A stretch of DNA of 64,000 nucleotides from Glandiceps talaboti (GCF_964340395.1 NC_135549.1:35676332-35740331), one strand, 5' to 3'. Numbered from the stretch's first letter, positions 23,025-34,590 are shown. The notes: a model not told the origin generated them from the letters alone. Numbers and translations: made by a program.

Positions 23025-24681
23025 CAACTTAAAGTCAAAAACCGCTGAACCGATTGCCATGATATTTGGTGGGTACATTACCTTGGGTGTCTAGTTGGGA
23101 AATTGTTCAAATCAAAATCAAAATGATCTTACCACCGGTTTGTGATTTGGGTCAAAAAATGTGATTTTTGGTGAGAAAACTTAAACTCAAAAACTACTAG
23201 GCAGATTGGGCTGAAATTTGGTGCACATTCTTCAGGGTATTTTTACCAAGAATTGTTCATGATATGGTCCCATCAGTAATATGCAAATTAGGGCTAAATG
23301 CTAATGTGTCTTTTGGGTTAAAAACCTAAAATTCCAAAACCACTGAGCAGATTTGGCTGAAATTTATTGGGAATGCATCTAGGGATGTATGGGCAAAGAA
23401 ATATTAAGCATACAATGATTCCATGAGTGATATGCAAATTAGGTGTAAAAATGTTCATTTTTGGTCAAAAACTTATATCTCAAAAAAGTACAATGAGTCT
23501 GACACTTTGTGAGATGTTTCTGAAAGTGTTCATGTCGGAATCGCCTCGGTAAAACCAAACTACGGATAACCCGAGTTCATCAATAGGCAAGTCGGGTTGT
23601 TGACAATCTCTAAATCTGTTTGCAATGTCAACTGTAATATGATTATAATAGTTGTAACAGCTGTTAACGTCCCTTGTCTCAAACGATTCACTCCTTGAAA
23701 GTAACCTTGCACTCGGAACTACAGTTTTTCTAGTTCCATAGTTAGTTAAATAATTTTTTGAAATGTTAAGCACAGATATACTTAAATAGCAATTTCCCAT
23801 ATCTGATGTCCTTATACCACATGTAACATCGTCAATGTATGGTGCACAATGTATTCTTATGTTATGATCACGATCGGATCGTGACCTTTCACCCAAGCCA
23901 AATCGTGACCTTTCACCCAAGCCATTTGTGCCCCGCGGCGGAGTAACACACTCACTAGTACTTGCACACATTCGGTCGACAGCATTTCAGTCTTGACCTA
24001 GTACCTGTACCAGCGACATCTCCGAAGTACGGCAGCATTCAATCTTGCATTTGACTTTCCCCAAAGCTCGTTCACGTTTCTGATTTCTGATGACTTTCTA
24101 AATTTCTAAATTTTCTAAAAGACTTGAATAAACATTCAAAAAGTGTATGTAAATTTGCCCAACAAGACCACGCCCATATCAACAGCCAAATAATCACGTA
24201 TTTTGCAAAGATAACACCAGCAATTGGAAGACAAGTGAATAAACATTCGAAAAATGTATGCAAATGTGCCTAGCAACAAGACCACGCCCATAGCAACAGC
24301 CAAATTATCACATATATTGCAAAGATAACTAATTAATAGACAAATAAATAAACATTAAAAATTGTATGCAAATGTGCCTGGCAACAAAACCATGCCCATA
24401 GCAACAGCCAAATGATCACGTATATTGCAAAGATAATATCTGGAATTCATAGACAGGTGAACAAAAACATTCAGAAATGTATGCAAATATATCGAGCAAC
24501 ATGACCACGCCCATAGCAACAGCCAAGTGATCATGTATATCACAAACATAGCAACGTGGTTGGATAGGCAACTGGATAGTCATTCAGCAAATGAACACCT
24601 ATTGTTAGCATGGACTAGCATATGGATAAACATTTTTTAAAACTGTATAGTTGTGGAACACCGCCTTTGGCGGTATTTTTA
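22904..24681 (+). mobile_element. HINE-1 copy c with internal foreign insert
   Basis: Begins TTTTTAGCACAACTGAACTG with the GTTCAG hairpin partner, then a TCTG/TG microsatellite (22955-23020) and the conserved body to about 23529. A ~585-base unrelated segment follows (23530 to about 24113). Four ~110-bp CATAGCAACAGCC units come next, and the end GTTGTGGAACACCGCCTTTGGCGGTATTTTT. The terminal stem CACCGCC/GGCGGT is compensated relative to the other copies, which supports a real hairpin. Confidence 0.85.
23510..23971 (-). other. Open frame of unknown origin inside HINE-1 copy c
   Basis: A frame of about 150 codons is open on the minus strand across the foreign insert of HINE-1 copy c, including APYIDDVTCGIRTSDMGN and LPIDELGLSVVWFYRGD. 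It contains a near-perfect tandem duplication of a LGERSRxG/D heptad. The last few codons run into HINE sequence, so the true end is unknown. I recognise no family. It may be a captured gene fragment, as rolling-circle elements often carry, or chance openness. Confidence 0.25.
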
Positions 24682-24759
24682 TGCTTTACCAACCTGTGAA
24701 CATATATATTCTAAGGAGAGTTAACAAAAAGACATTGTCCATGTATTCTTATGTTTCAG

Positions 24760-24875
24760 ACTGCACAAGGAGTACAATTTGGTCATTACTATGATCTAAG
24801 TCAAAAGATGGATGCAGAGTTTGTGAAAAATGTCAAATGTACACATCACCAAATAAAACCACAAACCACAAACAG
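24760..24875 (+). CDS. ELP4: ELP4 exon (TAQGVQFGHYYDLS...)
   Basis: A 116-base exon, phase 0 to 2, between TATGTTTCAG and GTATTT. It encodes TAQGVQFGHYYDLSQKMD, then about 20 less conserved residues. FGHYYD followed by a short basic/acidic helix matches the (R)FGHYYDxSKRM block of vertebrate ELP4, the segment directly after MKIAWRY, and the preceding exon ends exactly there. The exon starts only 79 bases after the end of HINE-1 copy c, so the branch point may lie close to or inside element-derived sequence. The following intron is the second largest, 8.5 kb. Confidence 0.9.
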
Positions 24876-25002
24876 GTATTTTCTATTAAAATATTGTACT
24901 ATGTCACAAATTCCCATTACAGCCATCTCCACCTTGCTACATACATGTATAATATGTGTTCATTTTTATGTGTGTTTGAATGTACATGTACAATGTAGGA
25001 GG

Positions 25003-25040
<38 letters not shown>

Positions 25041-26399
25041 CATTTGACCTTGACCTGTATAGCAAAATGGCAGCCATATTTGTGATAAAAAGCACATTCT
25101 GCATGTTATCAACAAAAGTTTGATACCTATGGACACTTTTCAAGTGTCTACTCTCACATTATCAATAATGAGCTTTCTATTGAGACTGTTGCCTTTGATC
25201 TTGACAAACATTTTCAAGGTGAAGAGAGAGAAAGGGTTACATTTTAGCTGTAAACTGCACTTTCCTGGCCTTAGGCTGCTTTCACAAAAACGTGTTGGGG
25301 GGAAGGGGTGGGCAAGGAGATTTTAGGGGGGGGGACTTGAAAATATATGGATAGTGTGTGTGTGTGGGGGTACCTGAAAAAATGTTATGGGTTGTAGGGG
25401 GGGGGGGGGTACCTGACATCATGACTTTTCAAACATGGGAAAATAAGCTTTTAAAATGTTGGTCTTCCTTTTTCAACAACAACAACAACAACAACAACAG
25501 CTACAAACAACAGTTGCTCACAAGTTAGTAAAATGAAAAACAAAAACAGTCAAATTTTAATTTTCTTTTAATAAACTGTTAATGTAGTGATAAATTGAAA
25601 TGGGCGAATTGAGTGGTACAGATTGTTTTTTGTCTGAAAATACCAGTGTCTTTCATGTACACTAATATCTACTGAAATTTGGTTCATTTAATGTGTGAAA
25701 TTACCTTTACACTGTACTGAAAATATTCTTTGTGACATGACTGTGTTTTGGTTTGTGGTTATCACAATGATATGTAACTTTTTCATGTAAATTCTTACTA
25801 GTATTAAATGACAGACAACATTTTACATTTGCTGTTCTTGAAAGTTAAAAAAAAAAAAAAAAGAGTTGGAAAAGGTTCATCTCAGCCTGCCATCAAAATG
25901 TAAAAGATGCACCTGCACTAAAACATACTTGACAAGTATCAAAAACTTCTGTGCAAGGTATTTTTTCATCCTGTAGATATGACTATAATTTTCAACATAA
26001 ACTTTTAATAACACATTCTAAATATTTCCTAAAATTAGCATATTGGCAACGTCTGCTACATGTGAAACAGAAGACAATATCTCACAAGCTGAGTTAACAG
26101 AGAAAAAGTCAAATAAGTTTTTGCACATACTTTTCAACTTTGCATGAATATACTATTACTTGTAAATATAAAGATAAATAAATAAACTTTGACATAACTC
26201 TCAAGTTACCCTACAGATATATGGCAGGAATGAGGTAGTGAACTGACACAATATGAGCAAATACTCCAATATAGTCTCAATAAACATTTTCATAAAGTAG
26301 TGTTTGCACAAACTGTGGAATTTTTTGGAATGCTTAAAACATATCTCTGTTGAAGCAGCACATAATAATTATAAAATAAGTATATAATTATAGTAATAA
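24876..26399. other. ELP4 intron: microsatellites and G-rich tracts
   Basis: A (TG)n run at about 25007-25038, G-rich tracts with repeated GGGGGTACCTGA/ACTTGAAAA at 25295-25415, (CAA)n at 25478-25500 and an A-run at 25846-25862. The GGGGTACTTGAAAA motif recurs at 30705-30800. No coding exon is seen. Confidence 0.6.
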
Positions 26400-26930
26400 T
26401 TTTTATAATAATCAAGTTTATTTGAATATCAACCACCCTACCTGGGGTAGTTTTGTATGCTGAGTTCAAAAAAGGGGGTCATTTTACGAACATCTGTTGC
26501 CATGGTAACCAAAACCACCATAATATGTTAACCATTTTTTCCAAAATTTGACATAAAACATTGAAAAAAAGATAATACAGTGAAAAAATGCCCTTGTATT
26601 AGATATGTATGAGTTAGTGCTACCTGGTGTAACATAAATTGTTAAAATTGGATAGCTGTTTCCATGGAAACGTATGGTAGACGTGAAAATTATGTTTTCA
26701 TTATATATACATACATCTCACAAATAACAATATAAATCTGATAAATATCTTTTTATTTGTACATTGACCCTACTACCAAGGGTAGTTTGTCATGCTGAGT
26801 TAAAAAAAAGCGGTCATTTAATGAACATCAGTTGCCATGGTAACCAAAATAACCATATAACGTGAATTTTTGAAAAATTAGACATAAAACACTTTAAACA
26901 TTTTAAATTTAGGAAAAAAACATCATTGCT
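26400..26930 (+). repeat. Repeat D tandem pair with palindromic GTTGCCATGGTAAC sites
   Basis: Two diverged ~340-base units contain TAGTTT(T)GTATGCTGAGTT-like sequence, then GTTGCCATGGTAAC (26496-26509 and 26831-26844) and GACATAAAACA. A third related start lies at about 48290-48345. GTTTCCATGGAAAC occurs between the units at 26658-26671. These palindromes match the RFX X-box layout. Confidence 0.65.
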
Positions 26931-26999
26931 GTTGGAATGTATGGGTTGGTGATATCTGTTGTAACAAGGTTTCATGATTTTTGAAATTATCTGTATCAA

Positions 27000-28100
27000 A
27001 CCTACGCAATTCTGAAAGTAAAACTCTAAAAATCACCAGAATAAATTGTAAATACCTAAATACCAGCAGTCCTTGAGAATTCGATCTACACAACTTGGTT
27101 CAGTCTTTCATCACAAAATCTCCAAATGTGTACTCCTACATTTGAGTACAAGTTGACATACGCGACTTGATACTGTATATCGTTTGTTTATGGATAGAAT
27201 TTCAAAATCCGACAGTTTCAAAGATCGTCTGCTGCTCCAGCTGACACTGTAGTGTAGTATTGTGACAACTCAATGTGCGTACATGCGTATGTACGTATTT
27301 CTGGGTCCCAAATTCAGACGATAACAGACACCGATATCATTCATGTCATCGGGGATAAGTGACATCAAGGTAGCATTCATTGTTACAGGAATACTTATAA
27401 ATTATGCAGAAATTCTCAATCATAAGGCTTGCGAAGTGTCGAGTGTGAGAAATGGCTATTACTACTGTGTACGTGTGTGCGCAAGGTGAATGGCGTTACT
27501 AGAATTGAATACAATGTAGCAAGGTGCGTTACATTGTCGTATGTGTGCATGCAGTACCGCGGTACACACATCACATACAATTACAAGTGGGATAAACAAC
27601 GATAGAAACAATCTCACCAGCTTAGAAATGTATTGTTTATGTGACATTGCCGACGATGAGGAATAATCATCATTAATTTACATTAAACTTAGTTGCTAAA
27701 ATTATGGATGAGTTAAAACAGCGGACATTGCAAATATTTTTTTCCGACATTTCATAGGCGAATATTATGCAGTGTTTTTTCGGAGTGTCTGCTGATCGAC
27801 ATATGTTACTAGCACATTGTGCTGGTGACAGGTGTGGGATATTTATGACATCAATTTGAGGAGTATTTCCATGAATAATAAGCACTGGTTACCTATGATA
27901 AACGGTTGCCTAATAAAGTACACTGAATCCACTGAACTTTAACGATGTCTATATCGCGAGCAAACGTGAAACTGAGATGACATGGGGAACGGTTATTTAC
28001 GTATGCTTTCTAGGGAATTGCATAACATACATGTATATCCATGGCCGATACATGTATTTGACCTAAAACCTGTTGTTCTGTATCTCTTTGTAACGTCGTT

Positions 28101-28135
<35 letters not shown>

Positions 28136-29490
28136 AAAGGTTCAGTTTGCTTCATCGTATATTACAGTATAGCAAGTATAGTATAGTATATGACAAGTTG
28201 AGAACTACACGACACGTCTGTTTACATGTAATGCAGGCTTCAACATGTGCTTATGCACGATTCAATGTCACCCCCCCCCCCCACCTCGGGGCATAGTGGG
28301 GGATTTGGCAATTAGTCTTATAACATTTGTCACATTCCCCATTCCCTGGGTCAAGACATTCTGGAAAATCACCACCTAAAAGAAGTAAAACTCCCAACAT
28401 TGGGTGGGGCATTCAAAAATTCTGACTGACACACAACCACTCTTTTACGTCCGTGAAAATGACTAGGGGGTGAATATGAGGCAATTGCCCCACCCCCTCG
28501 GGCATTAGTAGGAGTACGTTGCGTTAGACTGGTTAGTACCTTGCCTTTACCACGTTTCCTACCCCAACCCGAATTCGCAATTACGATTTTATGTTTATTT
28601 CACCTGTTTCTATTTCAATCGTGCACAATGAACCAAGAAACACAACACTCTAAAAAATATACACACTATACTTGCCAATGGTCATCACAATAAACTTTAC
28701 CGATGCAACGAACGTTTTGAAGGCCAGCAGTAAATGTAACTGTTTCCCTGACCAATTTAGTAGTTCCCCGCTTGTGGCTCATGATCAAAGTGAAATCGAA
28801 AATTGTGTTTGAACTGATATAAAGAAGGCAAGTCAACAATAATGCGTAGTCCGATTGTCTGATTGTCAAGCAGACTACCGAGAGTTGATTGCTTTTATTT
28901 TGATACATAACATGTATCATTGTCGAAATCAACATAAAAAGACACAACGCTGTACTGATGTTGCAATTCAGTGTTGCCATTGTTGTGTCTACCTGGATCA
29001 TGGCAAACACAGGTTCATATAACATATATGGACACAACACAGTATAGTCAATACGTCAAAACAAAATGATAAATAGATAAAACAAAAATAAGACATTCCT
29101 AGCCATAGTTCTCATCAGCATGTTCAAAGTTTATTTTACAAGACAACAATAGTCATAGACGATACACCATGCCACATGTACAGTGAGTCTACATGCACTG
29201 GACGGGAAGTTTTTTGAAAGACAACGAAAATGCTTCATGTTACTCTGTGGATGGTAATGAACGCAATCAAGAGAAAATCAAATAAAGTGAGTACATAGTT
29301 TTCAAGGTGGTTGGTTATCAGACAAAACTAAAAAGCCCAAAGTGTAAAATAAGATATCTAGAAAATATTGGTAAAAGTCAAACTAGTCCGAAACATGTGA
29401 AGTCACAGTCAGTTACACTGGCATATGGAAATAAATAATTTAGGTTCGAACAAACTCTATAGATACCTGAGGATATTTCACACTGATCTA
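27000..29490. other. ELP4 intron, no exon recognised; (TTG)n at 28098-28135
   Basis: Includes a TTG microsatellite, a poly-C run near 28271-28282 and a 124-codon minus-strand frame (28666-29040) rich in hydrophobic residues but without a recognisable domain or splice support. Confidence 0.45.
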
Positions 29491-30041
29491 TGTTTTGTCA
29501 TTGCACAGAACTGCTAATAGTATATACAAACATTTAGACTTTTGTCGACAGGGCACACTCCACAGTATTATGACATACATTAGATTTGAATTATTAAAAG
29601 GTCAGTTATTAAAGGGTGGAGTGTGCATAATTAGTAATAAATTAAATAATACTATATTCATATACAGAGGAGTAACCAAACTCCAAACTGTTATAACTTG
29701 AGCTTGAATGAGAAATGTTGCAAAATTAATTGAGTAGTAAACTTCAACTTCAGTGATATTCAACTATTACACCCCTTAACTTTTCCATTTTCCTAACATG
29801 CAATTTTGAAATTACTTTTACTATATTTTAGACTCTCACAAATTGAATGCAGAAGTATGTACAGATAAAGTTGTGAAAGGGCGCCCTCAAACGTCAATCA
29901 GCATAGCAAATATGAGCCAGCATAGCAAATATATGCTCAAACGGATACATTTTATTGACAATAGGACCAAAAGGCACCATTCCTCTAAATTGTCTCTCAC
30001 ACAATGCTTTATTATTATATACTATTTTAACCCCTTCACTT

Positions 30042-30042
<1 letters not shown>

Positions 30043-30076
<34 letters not shown>
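30043..30076. repeat. (AAT)n microsatellite
   Basis: About eleven AAT units. Confidence 0.9.
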
Positions 30077-30078
<2 letters not shown>

Positions 30079-30261
30079 ACAAACATACTCATTTAAAAAA
30101 TTAACAAATAAATTATCTTTTCATGTCAATATTGCACTAGGCATTGTCAGTCATAAATCATCAACATCATTCAAATCGTCATCTTCCTCTTCTAAAACAT
30201 TACAAAGGAAAGACTGATATTACACTTGATCTACTTGATTTATGTTTGAAAGGGTTCCCCT

Positions 30262-30383
30262 TCTTCTCCTTTTTCTTCTTCTTCATCATCATCATCTTCA
30301 TCATCATCATCATCTTCATATTCTTCTTCTTCATCATCATCAACATCATCATCATCATCATCATCATCATCTTCATATTTTTC

Positions 30384-30420
<37 letters not shown>

Positions 30421-30460
30421 CCATCTTCATATTCTTCTTCATCATCATCATCTTTTTAGT
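30262..30460. repeat. (CAT/CTT)n trinucleotide tract
   Basis: Imperfect CAT and CTT units. On the minus strand one frame would read as a Met/Lys run and another as an Asp/Glu run following TDDENDSHGCDSDDGG. The acidic frame may be the tail of a degraded coding segment (30460-30650), but no domain is visible. Confidence 0.8.
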
Positions 30461-30689
30461 ACTCCCTTCACCTACGCTATCTTTTAATGGTATACCACCA
30501 TCATCACTGTCACAACCATGGGAATCATTTTCATCATCTGTGGTGTTATCATCATCTTTCTTTCTTATCCTCACTCTTTCAATCAGAAGGGCTAAAAACT
30601 GCTCAAACTGTATTTTGGCTTCCTCAATAAAGCACTCAGTGGCCAATACTTGGTATGGAATGTTAACGTACAGGAAGAGTATTCCAAAA

Positions 30690-30836
30690 AAAATTTATTC
30701 GGGTGGGGGGTACTTGAAAATTTATTCGGGGGGGGTGGGGGGGGGGTGGGGGGGTACTTGAAATATTTGGGGCTTTGGCAGGGGGGGGTGTACTTGAAAA
30801 AAAATTAGGGTTTTACAATAAATCCCCCCCCCCCCC
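30690..30836. repeat. G-run repeats with GTACTTGAAA spacers
   Basis: Three or four G-rich tracts separated by TACTTGAAA(A/T)-type spacers, closing with a C-run. They are related to 25295-25415 and form a potential G-quadruplex cluster. Confidence 0.7.
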
Positions 30837-30951
30837 TAAGCAGCCTTACAGCAAGACTGCCAAATATTATTGCTTAAATTATACTGAAAACCAACACTAC
30901 AAACATTTGTATCCCTGGAAAGTCTGACAAGGCATTTCTGTGTTACAATTA

Positions 30952-31057
30952 GGCCCCGCGACAGGGACTTATGGATTGGGTTCCTTCTGTCCGTGCATCC
31001 ATCCATCCGTCTGTCCGTCCTTCCAGAGCTGTTTCTTGGAGATGCCTGGACCGATTT
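30952..31057 (+). mobile_element. Repeat A copy 2, left part
   Basis: GACAGGGACTTATGGATTGG followed by a CCGT/CCATC microsatellite and TTGGAGATGCCTGGACCG up to a T-run. This matches 2235-2345 of copy 1 and stops where HINE-1 copy d begins. Confidence 0.8.
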
Positions 31058-32213
31058 TTTAGCACAACTGAACTGATAAGGTTCAGTAGTGCTATAGGCA
31101 TGGCAAAGTGTCTGTCTGTCTGTGTGTGTGTGTGTATGTGTGTAAACAACTTAAAGGCAAAAACTGCTGGACCGATTGCCATGATATTTGGTGGGGCCAT
31201 TACCATGGGTGTCTAGTTGGGAAATTGTTCAAATCAAAATGATCGCATCACAGGTGTGTGATTTGGGTCAAAAAATGTGATTTTTGGTCAAAAAACTTAA
31301 ACTCAGAAACTACTGGGCAGATTGGTGTGAAATTTGGTGGGAACATTCTTTAGGGGGTGTAAAGTAAGATTTGTTCATGACATGATGATTCCATCAGTGA
31401 TATGCAAATTAGGGCTGAAAATGTGTCTTTTTGGTTAAAAATCTATAATTCCAAAACCACTGAGCAGATTGGGCTGAAATTTAATGGAAATGCATTTAGG
31501 GATGTATGGACGAAGATATGTTAAGCATACCATGATTCCATGAGTGATATGGAATTAAGGTGTAAAAATGTGAATTTTGGTCAAAAACTTATATCTCAAA
31601 AAATACTGAGTGAATGAGTTTGAAACTTGGTGAGATGTTTCTAGAAGTGTTATTCTTTGTCATTGCAAAAATCTTCAACTCTGAAATTACCCAGTAGATT
31701 GAGCTTAACTTTGTTGAGAATGTGTAGATTTGTCCTCATTAATAGCTGACACAGTGAGAACAGTACATTGTTAATTAACTATAATGTTTACTTTACTATT
31801 TCCTCTGGTGGTAAAGCCTGTAGCATGGCCAGTTTGGTTTATGACTGGATTATGTAATATATTGTAAGACAGCTGTTTCATCACCTGCCTATATAAAACT
31901 GAATGTAGCTGGCTTTTACAATATTACAATAAGACAACCAAGAAAGATAAACCTGTTACATTGGTATGACTTGGTTCCAAATTGATTTTAAAAAATAAAG
32001 AAGTACAAAACCTTGTAGACACATCCCTTTAAAGTTGATTAGGATGTTGCTATACTTGTCTTGTACACTTCCAACATAGGATGGCTGGATTATGATGATG
32101 GAAATTCGGTATGAAAATTTTGTTTTGGTTACAACTTTAAATATTCAAAAAATTATATATCTATCATTGCCCTGAACATGAAGTTGTGCGGCAACGCAAT
32201 ATTTGCGCTATTT
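31055..32213 (+). mobile_element. HINE-1 copy d, inserted into repeat A
   Basis: Starts with T6 AGCACAACTGAACTG, then a TCTG/TG tract and the conserved body to about 31690. A less conserved part follows, then the end GTTGTGCGGCAACGCAATAT TTGCGCTATTTTTT. The stem CGCAA/TTGCG differs in sequence from other copies but keeps the pairing. Repeat A resumes directly after it with CAAACTTGGTACAGGGGC, as in the uninterrupted copy at 2346. Confidence 0.88.
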
Positions 32214-32690
32214 TTTCAAACTTGGTACAGGGGCAACATACAATGGCATACATATGCACGTCAATTTATTTCATGATACAATCCAATATGGCCACCTAGC
32301 AGCAATTTTGTTTGCGAATTTTCCATGTCCAAAGCCATAACTCAGACATGCTTGAACAGATCTCATTCAAAGTTGGTATTAGGACAGTGTTCTATGACAT
32401 ATATGTGCATATTCATTGTTGTCGTGATACGATCCAATATGGCTGCCTGTCAGCGATTTTGTTGGCACAGTTTTCATGTCCAAAGCCATTACTCAGACAT
32501 GCTTGAACAGGTCCCCCCCCCCCCCCCCCGTAACTAACCCATCCTGTATTGTTGAATGGTTTATTCCATCACGTCATCTTGAATAGTAGGCATGTCCCAT
32601 GTCCAACGAGCAGACATAACATATCTAAGTCTGTTTGATTTAGGTTCACAAGTGTTGTTGCATGATCATAGTAGTGATATCAAGAAAATG
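32214..32690 (+). mobile_element. Repeat A copy 2, right part
   Basis: CAAACTTGGTACAGGGGCAA, two ~150-bp tandem units, a poly-C tract (32514-32530) and the block with CCCATGTCCAACGAGCAGAC match copy 1 at 2346-2990. Confidence 0.85.
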
Positions 32691-33080
32691 ACAACATAAA
32701 CTGCCAGTTCCTTAAAACTCACTCATAGCGGGGACTATGTCATTCTCAAGGACTTGTCTTAAAAAATAAAATGCATAAGTTGCTAGTTGGGGGAGGGGGG
32801 GGGCATAAGACTTTGACTGAATGCTTAATTGTTCATCTTACTAAAATCATCTGTGTTGACACATTTGTTGGTTTTTATCTGTGTATATTGTGTCGGACGT
32901 CGACCAACTGTCTCTGCTTTTCATTGAATTCTTGCCTCTCCGTTGCTGGATTTTATTATCTGATGACTGCAATATTTCTGTAAATGGTAGGTGCTTTGTG
33001 TCGTGCTTGTGTAACTTTGTCCAAATTAACATTATAGAAGGAAAAAAAAAACATTTCCAAATTTTCTTGGTTCGTCATTT

Positions 33081-33246
33081 GCAAGATGCAAGATGCACTG
33101 TTTGGATTGTGGAACTTTAGGGAATGTGTCATTATGCCAGGGAGATCTTCATCTTTGCCCTAGATGTGAAGAAACATGTTTTCCTTGCCCTACAGCTAGA
33201 AGTAGTGAAAATGAGAGGATGCAAAGTGCTACCATTAAGAAAAGTA
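33081..33246 (+). CDS. Cysteine-rich (zinc-ribbon-like) open exon of unknown origin
   Basis: An open frame beginning MHCLDCGTLGNVSLCQ contains CLDC, LCQ, LCPRCEETCFPC, a pattern of paired cysteines like a zinc ribbon or treble clef. It continues to a possible donor at AAAA|GTAAGA (33246). It lies in the ELP4 intron on the same strand, but its phase does not fit between the neighbouring ELP4 exons, which join perfectly without it. It may be a remnant exon of a mobile element or of a nested gene. I do not recognise the family. Confidence 0.3.
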
Positions 33247-33406
33247 AGAAACCCGAGTCAACTCGAAGTCAAACTGATATGTCCATCATTCTACATTTTA
33301 AGTAGTATATACTTCAAAGTTAGATCTTTCTAGTATATGTACAAGATATTGTACATTCATGTAGTTTTGGTACATTCCATTAGTGCTGGTTTTTGTCTTT
33401 TTCAAG

Positions 33407-33497
33407 AAACACTATGATGAACTCCAAGTACAGCGATCTTCTTTGCTGTATACAGCATCGAGTTAATGCTGGCAAATACAACTCTACATGTTTAGAG
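33407..33497 (+). CDS. ELP4: ELP4 exon (NTMMNSKYSDLL...)
   Basis: A 91-base exon, phase 2 to 0, between CTTTTTCAAG and GTAAGT. After completing an arginine codon it reads NTMMNSKYSDLLCCIQHRV and ends YNSTCLE. It corresponds to the YTKLLQFIQNII-like helix of vertebrate ELP4 that precedes the RNILRI strand; the next exon starts exactly with that strand. The sequence is less conserved than its neighbours, so the assignment rests mainly on position, splice phase and the Y.xLLxxIQ pattern. Confidence 0.8.
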
Positions 33498-33587
33498 GTA
33501 AGTTTAATTATATTAACAGATTGCCTTCAATGATGCAAGAGAAGGCCTGGGTTAAAGTGGATAACCCTGTATACCATTGACAAATAT

Positions 33588-33935
33588 GTGTTAACTGATC
33601 TTGAGGTCAACATTATATGTTAACTGATCTTGAGGTCAACATTATTATGTTAACTGATCTTGAGGTCAACATTATATGTTAACTGATCTTAAGGTCAACA
33701 TTATATGTTAACTGATCTTAAGGTCAACATTATATGTTAACTGATCTTGAGGTCAACATTATATGTTAACTGATCTTAAGGTCAACATTATATGTTAACT
33801 GATCTTAAGGTCAACATTATATGTTAACTGATCTTGAGGTCAACATTATTATGTTAACTGATCTTGAGGTCAACATTATATGTTAACTGATCTTACATTA
33901 TTATGTTAACTGATCTTAAGGTCAACATTATATGT
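33588..33935. repeat. ~29-bp minisatellite (GTTAACTGATCTTGAGGTCA type)
   Basis: About twelve units, each GTTAACTGATCTT(G/A)AGGTCAACATTATAT with occasional ATT insertions. It starts 90 bases after the ELP4 exon donor. Confidence 0.92.
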
Positions 33936-34398
33936 TTGTTTCTTTACAATTTCAAATTGAAATCAAGTAGAACTCGTAACAGATGTGGCTTACTCTAACG
34001 ATGACTGCACTAAACCAACTGCACTAAGAAAAATTCGGAACTGTTTGGGAATGACATGCTTCTCATGTTTCTGTTTCCTTGACTACCATCTATATTTTCA
34101 GTGCTTTGCTGCAGGTAATGTTAGTCACTACCACTGATAGTATCTCCAACGAACAACTTGTGGATCATACTTCAAAATACATGGCACTCAGGTCAAAAGG
34201 TTGACATCTTTCTCAGAGAGAGCCTGTATCGTTGCCTTTCATCTGACTAGCTGTTAATTCCCCAGTTCTATGAAATGTAGTCATAGACAAGTTGTATTCA
34301 CTTTCTGATAACATATACTTGACTGTTTGTCAATGACCCCAAAATTGAAACTTTTATCAGTAAATATATATCTTTTTGTGCATTTATGTATGTTTTAG

Positions 34399-34590
34399 AA
34401 TAAAGATAGAAATATTCTAAGGATTGTGATTCAATCATTGGGTTCACCACATTGGGATGAAGAGACTAGTGCAATACCAGGCTGTCAATCAACAGATCAA
34501 TCACTGTTAATATTCTTACAAACATTGAGATCTTTGATGAGGTCGTCACTCTGTGTGTGCTTAATTACAGTACCAACACATCTATTTCAG
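34399..34590 (+). CDS. ELP4: ELP4 exon (NKDRNILRIVIQSLGSPHW...)
   Basis: A 64-codon exon in phase 0 between TGTTTTAG and GTAATA. It encodes RNILRIVIQSLGSPHW, an acidic and polar loop, then LLIFLQTLRSLMRSSLCVC and LITVPTHLFQ. This is the diagnostic centre of Elongator complex protein 4: RNILRI.IQ.LGSP.W, a long helix with L..LR.L.R.SL, and the strand .ITMPTHL.Q. The segment forms the core beta-sheet of the RecA-like fold. There are no frame breaks. Downstream, a 1-kb minisatellite and a 9-kb transposon fill the intron. Confidence 0.95.

Noticed and set aside
28666-29040. 124-codon hydrophobic minus-strand frame in ELP4 intron
   Set aside because: No domain or splice evidence; kept only as a note on the intron.
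29554-29627. GCACACTCCAC/GTGGAGTGTGC inverted pair as a MITE
   Set aside because: Only an 11-base match, 75 bases apart, without target duplication.
30200-30646. 148-codon minus-strand open frame rich in Met/Lys
   Set aside because: Most of it is a CAT/CTT trinucleotide tract read in one frame, and the stated start is not an ATG; only the first ~65 codons are non-repetitive.
33081-33246. Inclusion of the cysteine-rich frame as an ELP4 exon
   Set aside because: Its donor phase does not match the next exon, while exons 24760-24875 and 33407-33497 join perfectly without it.
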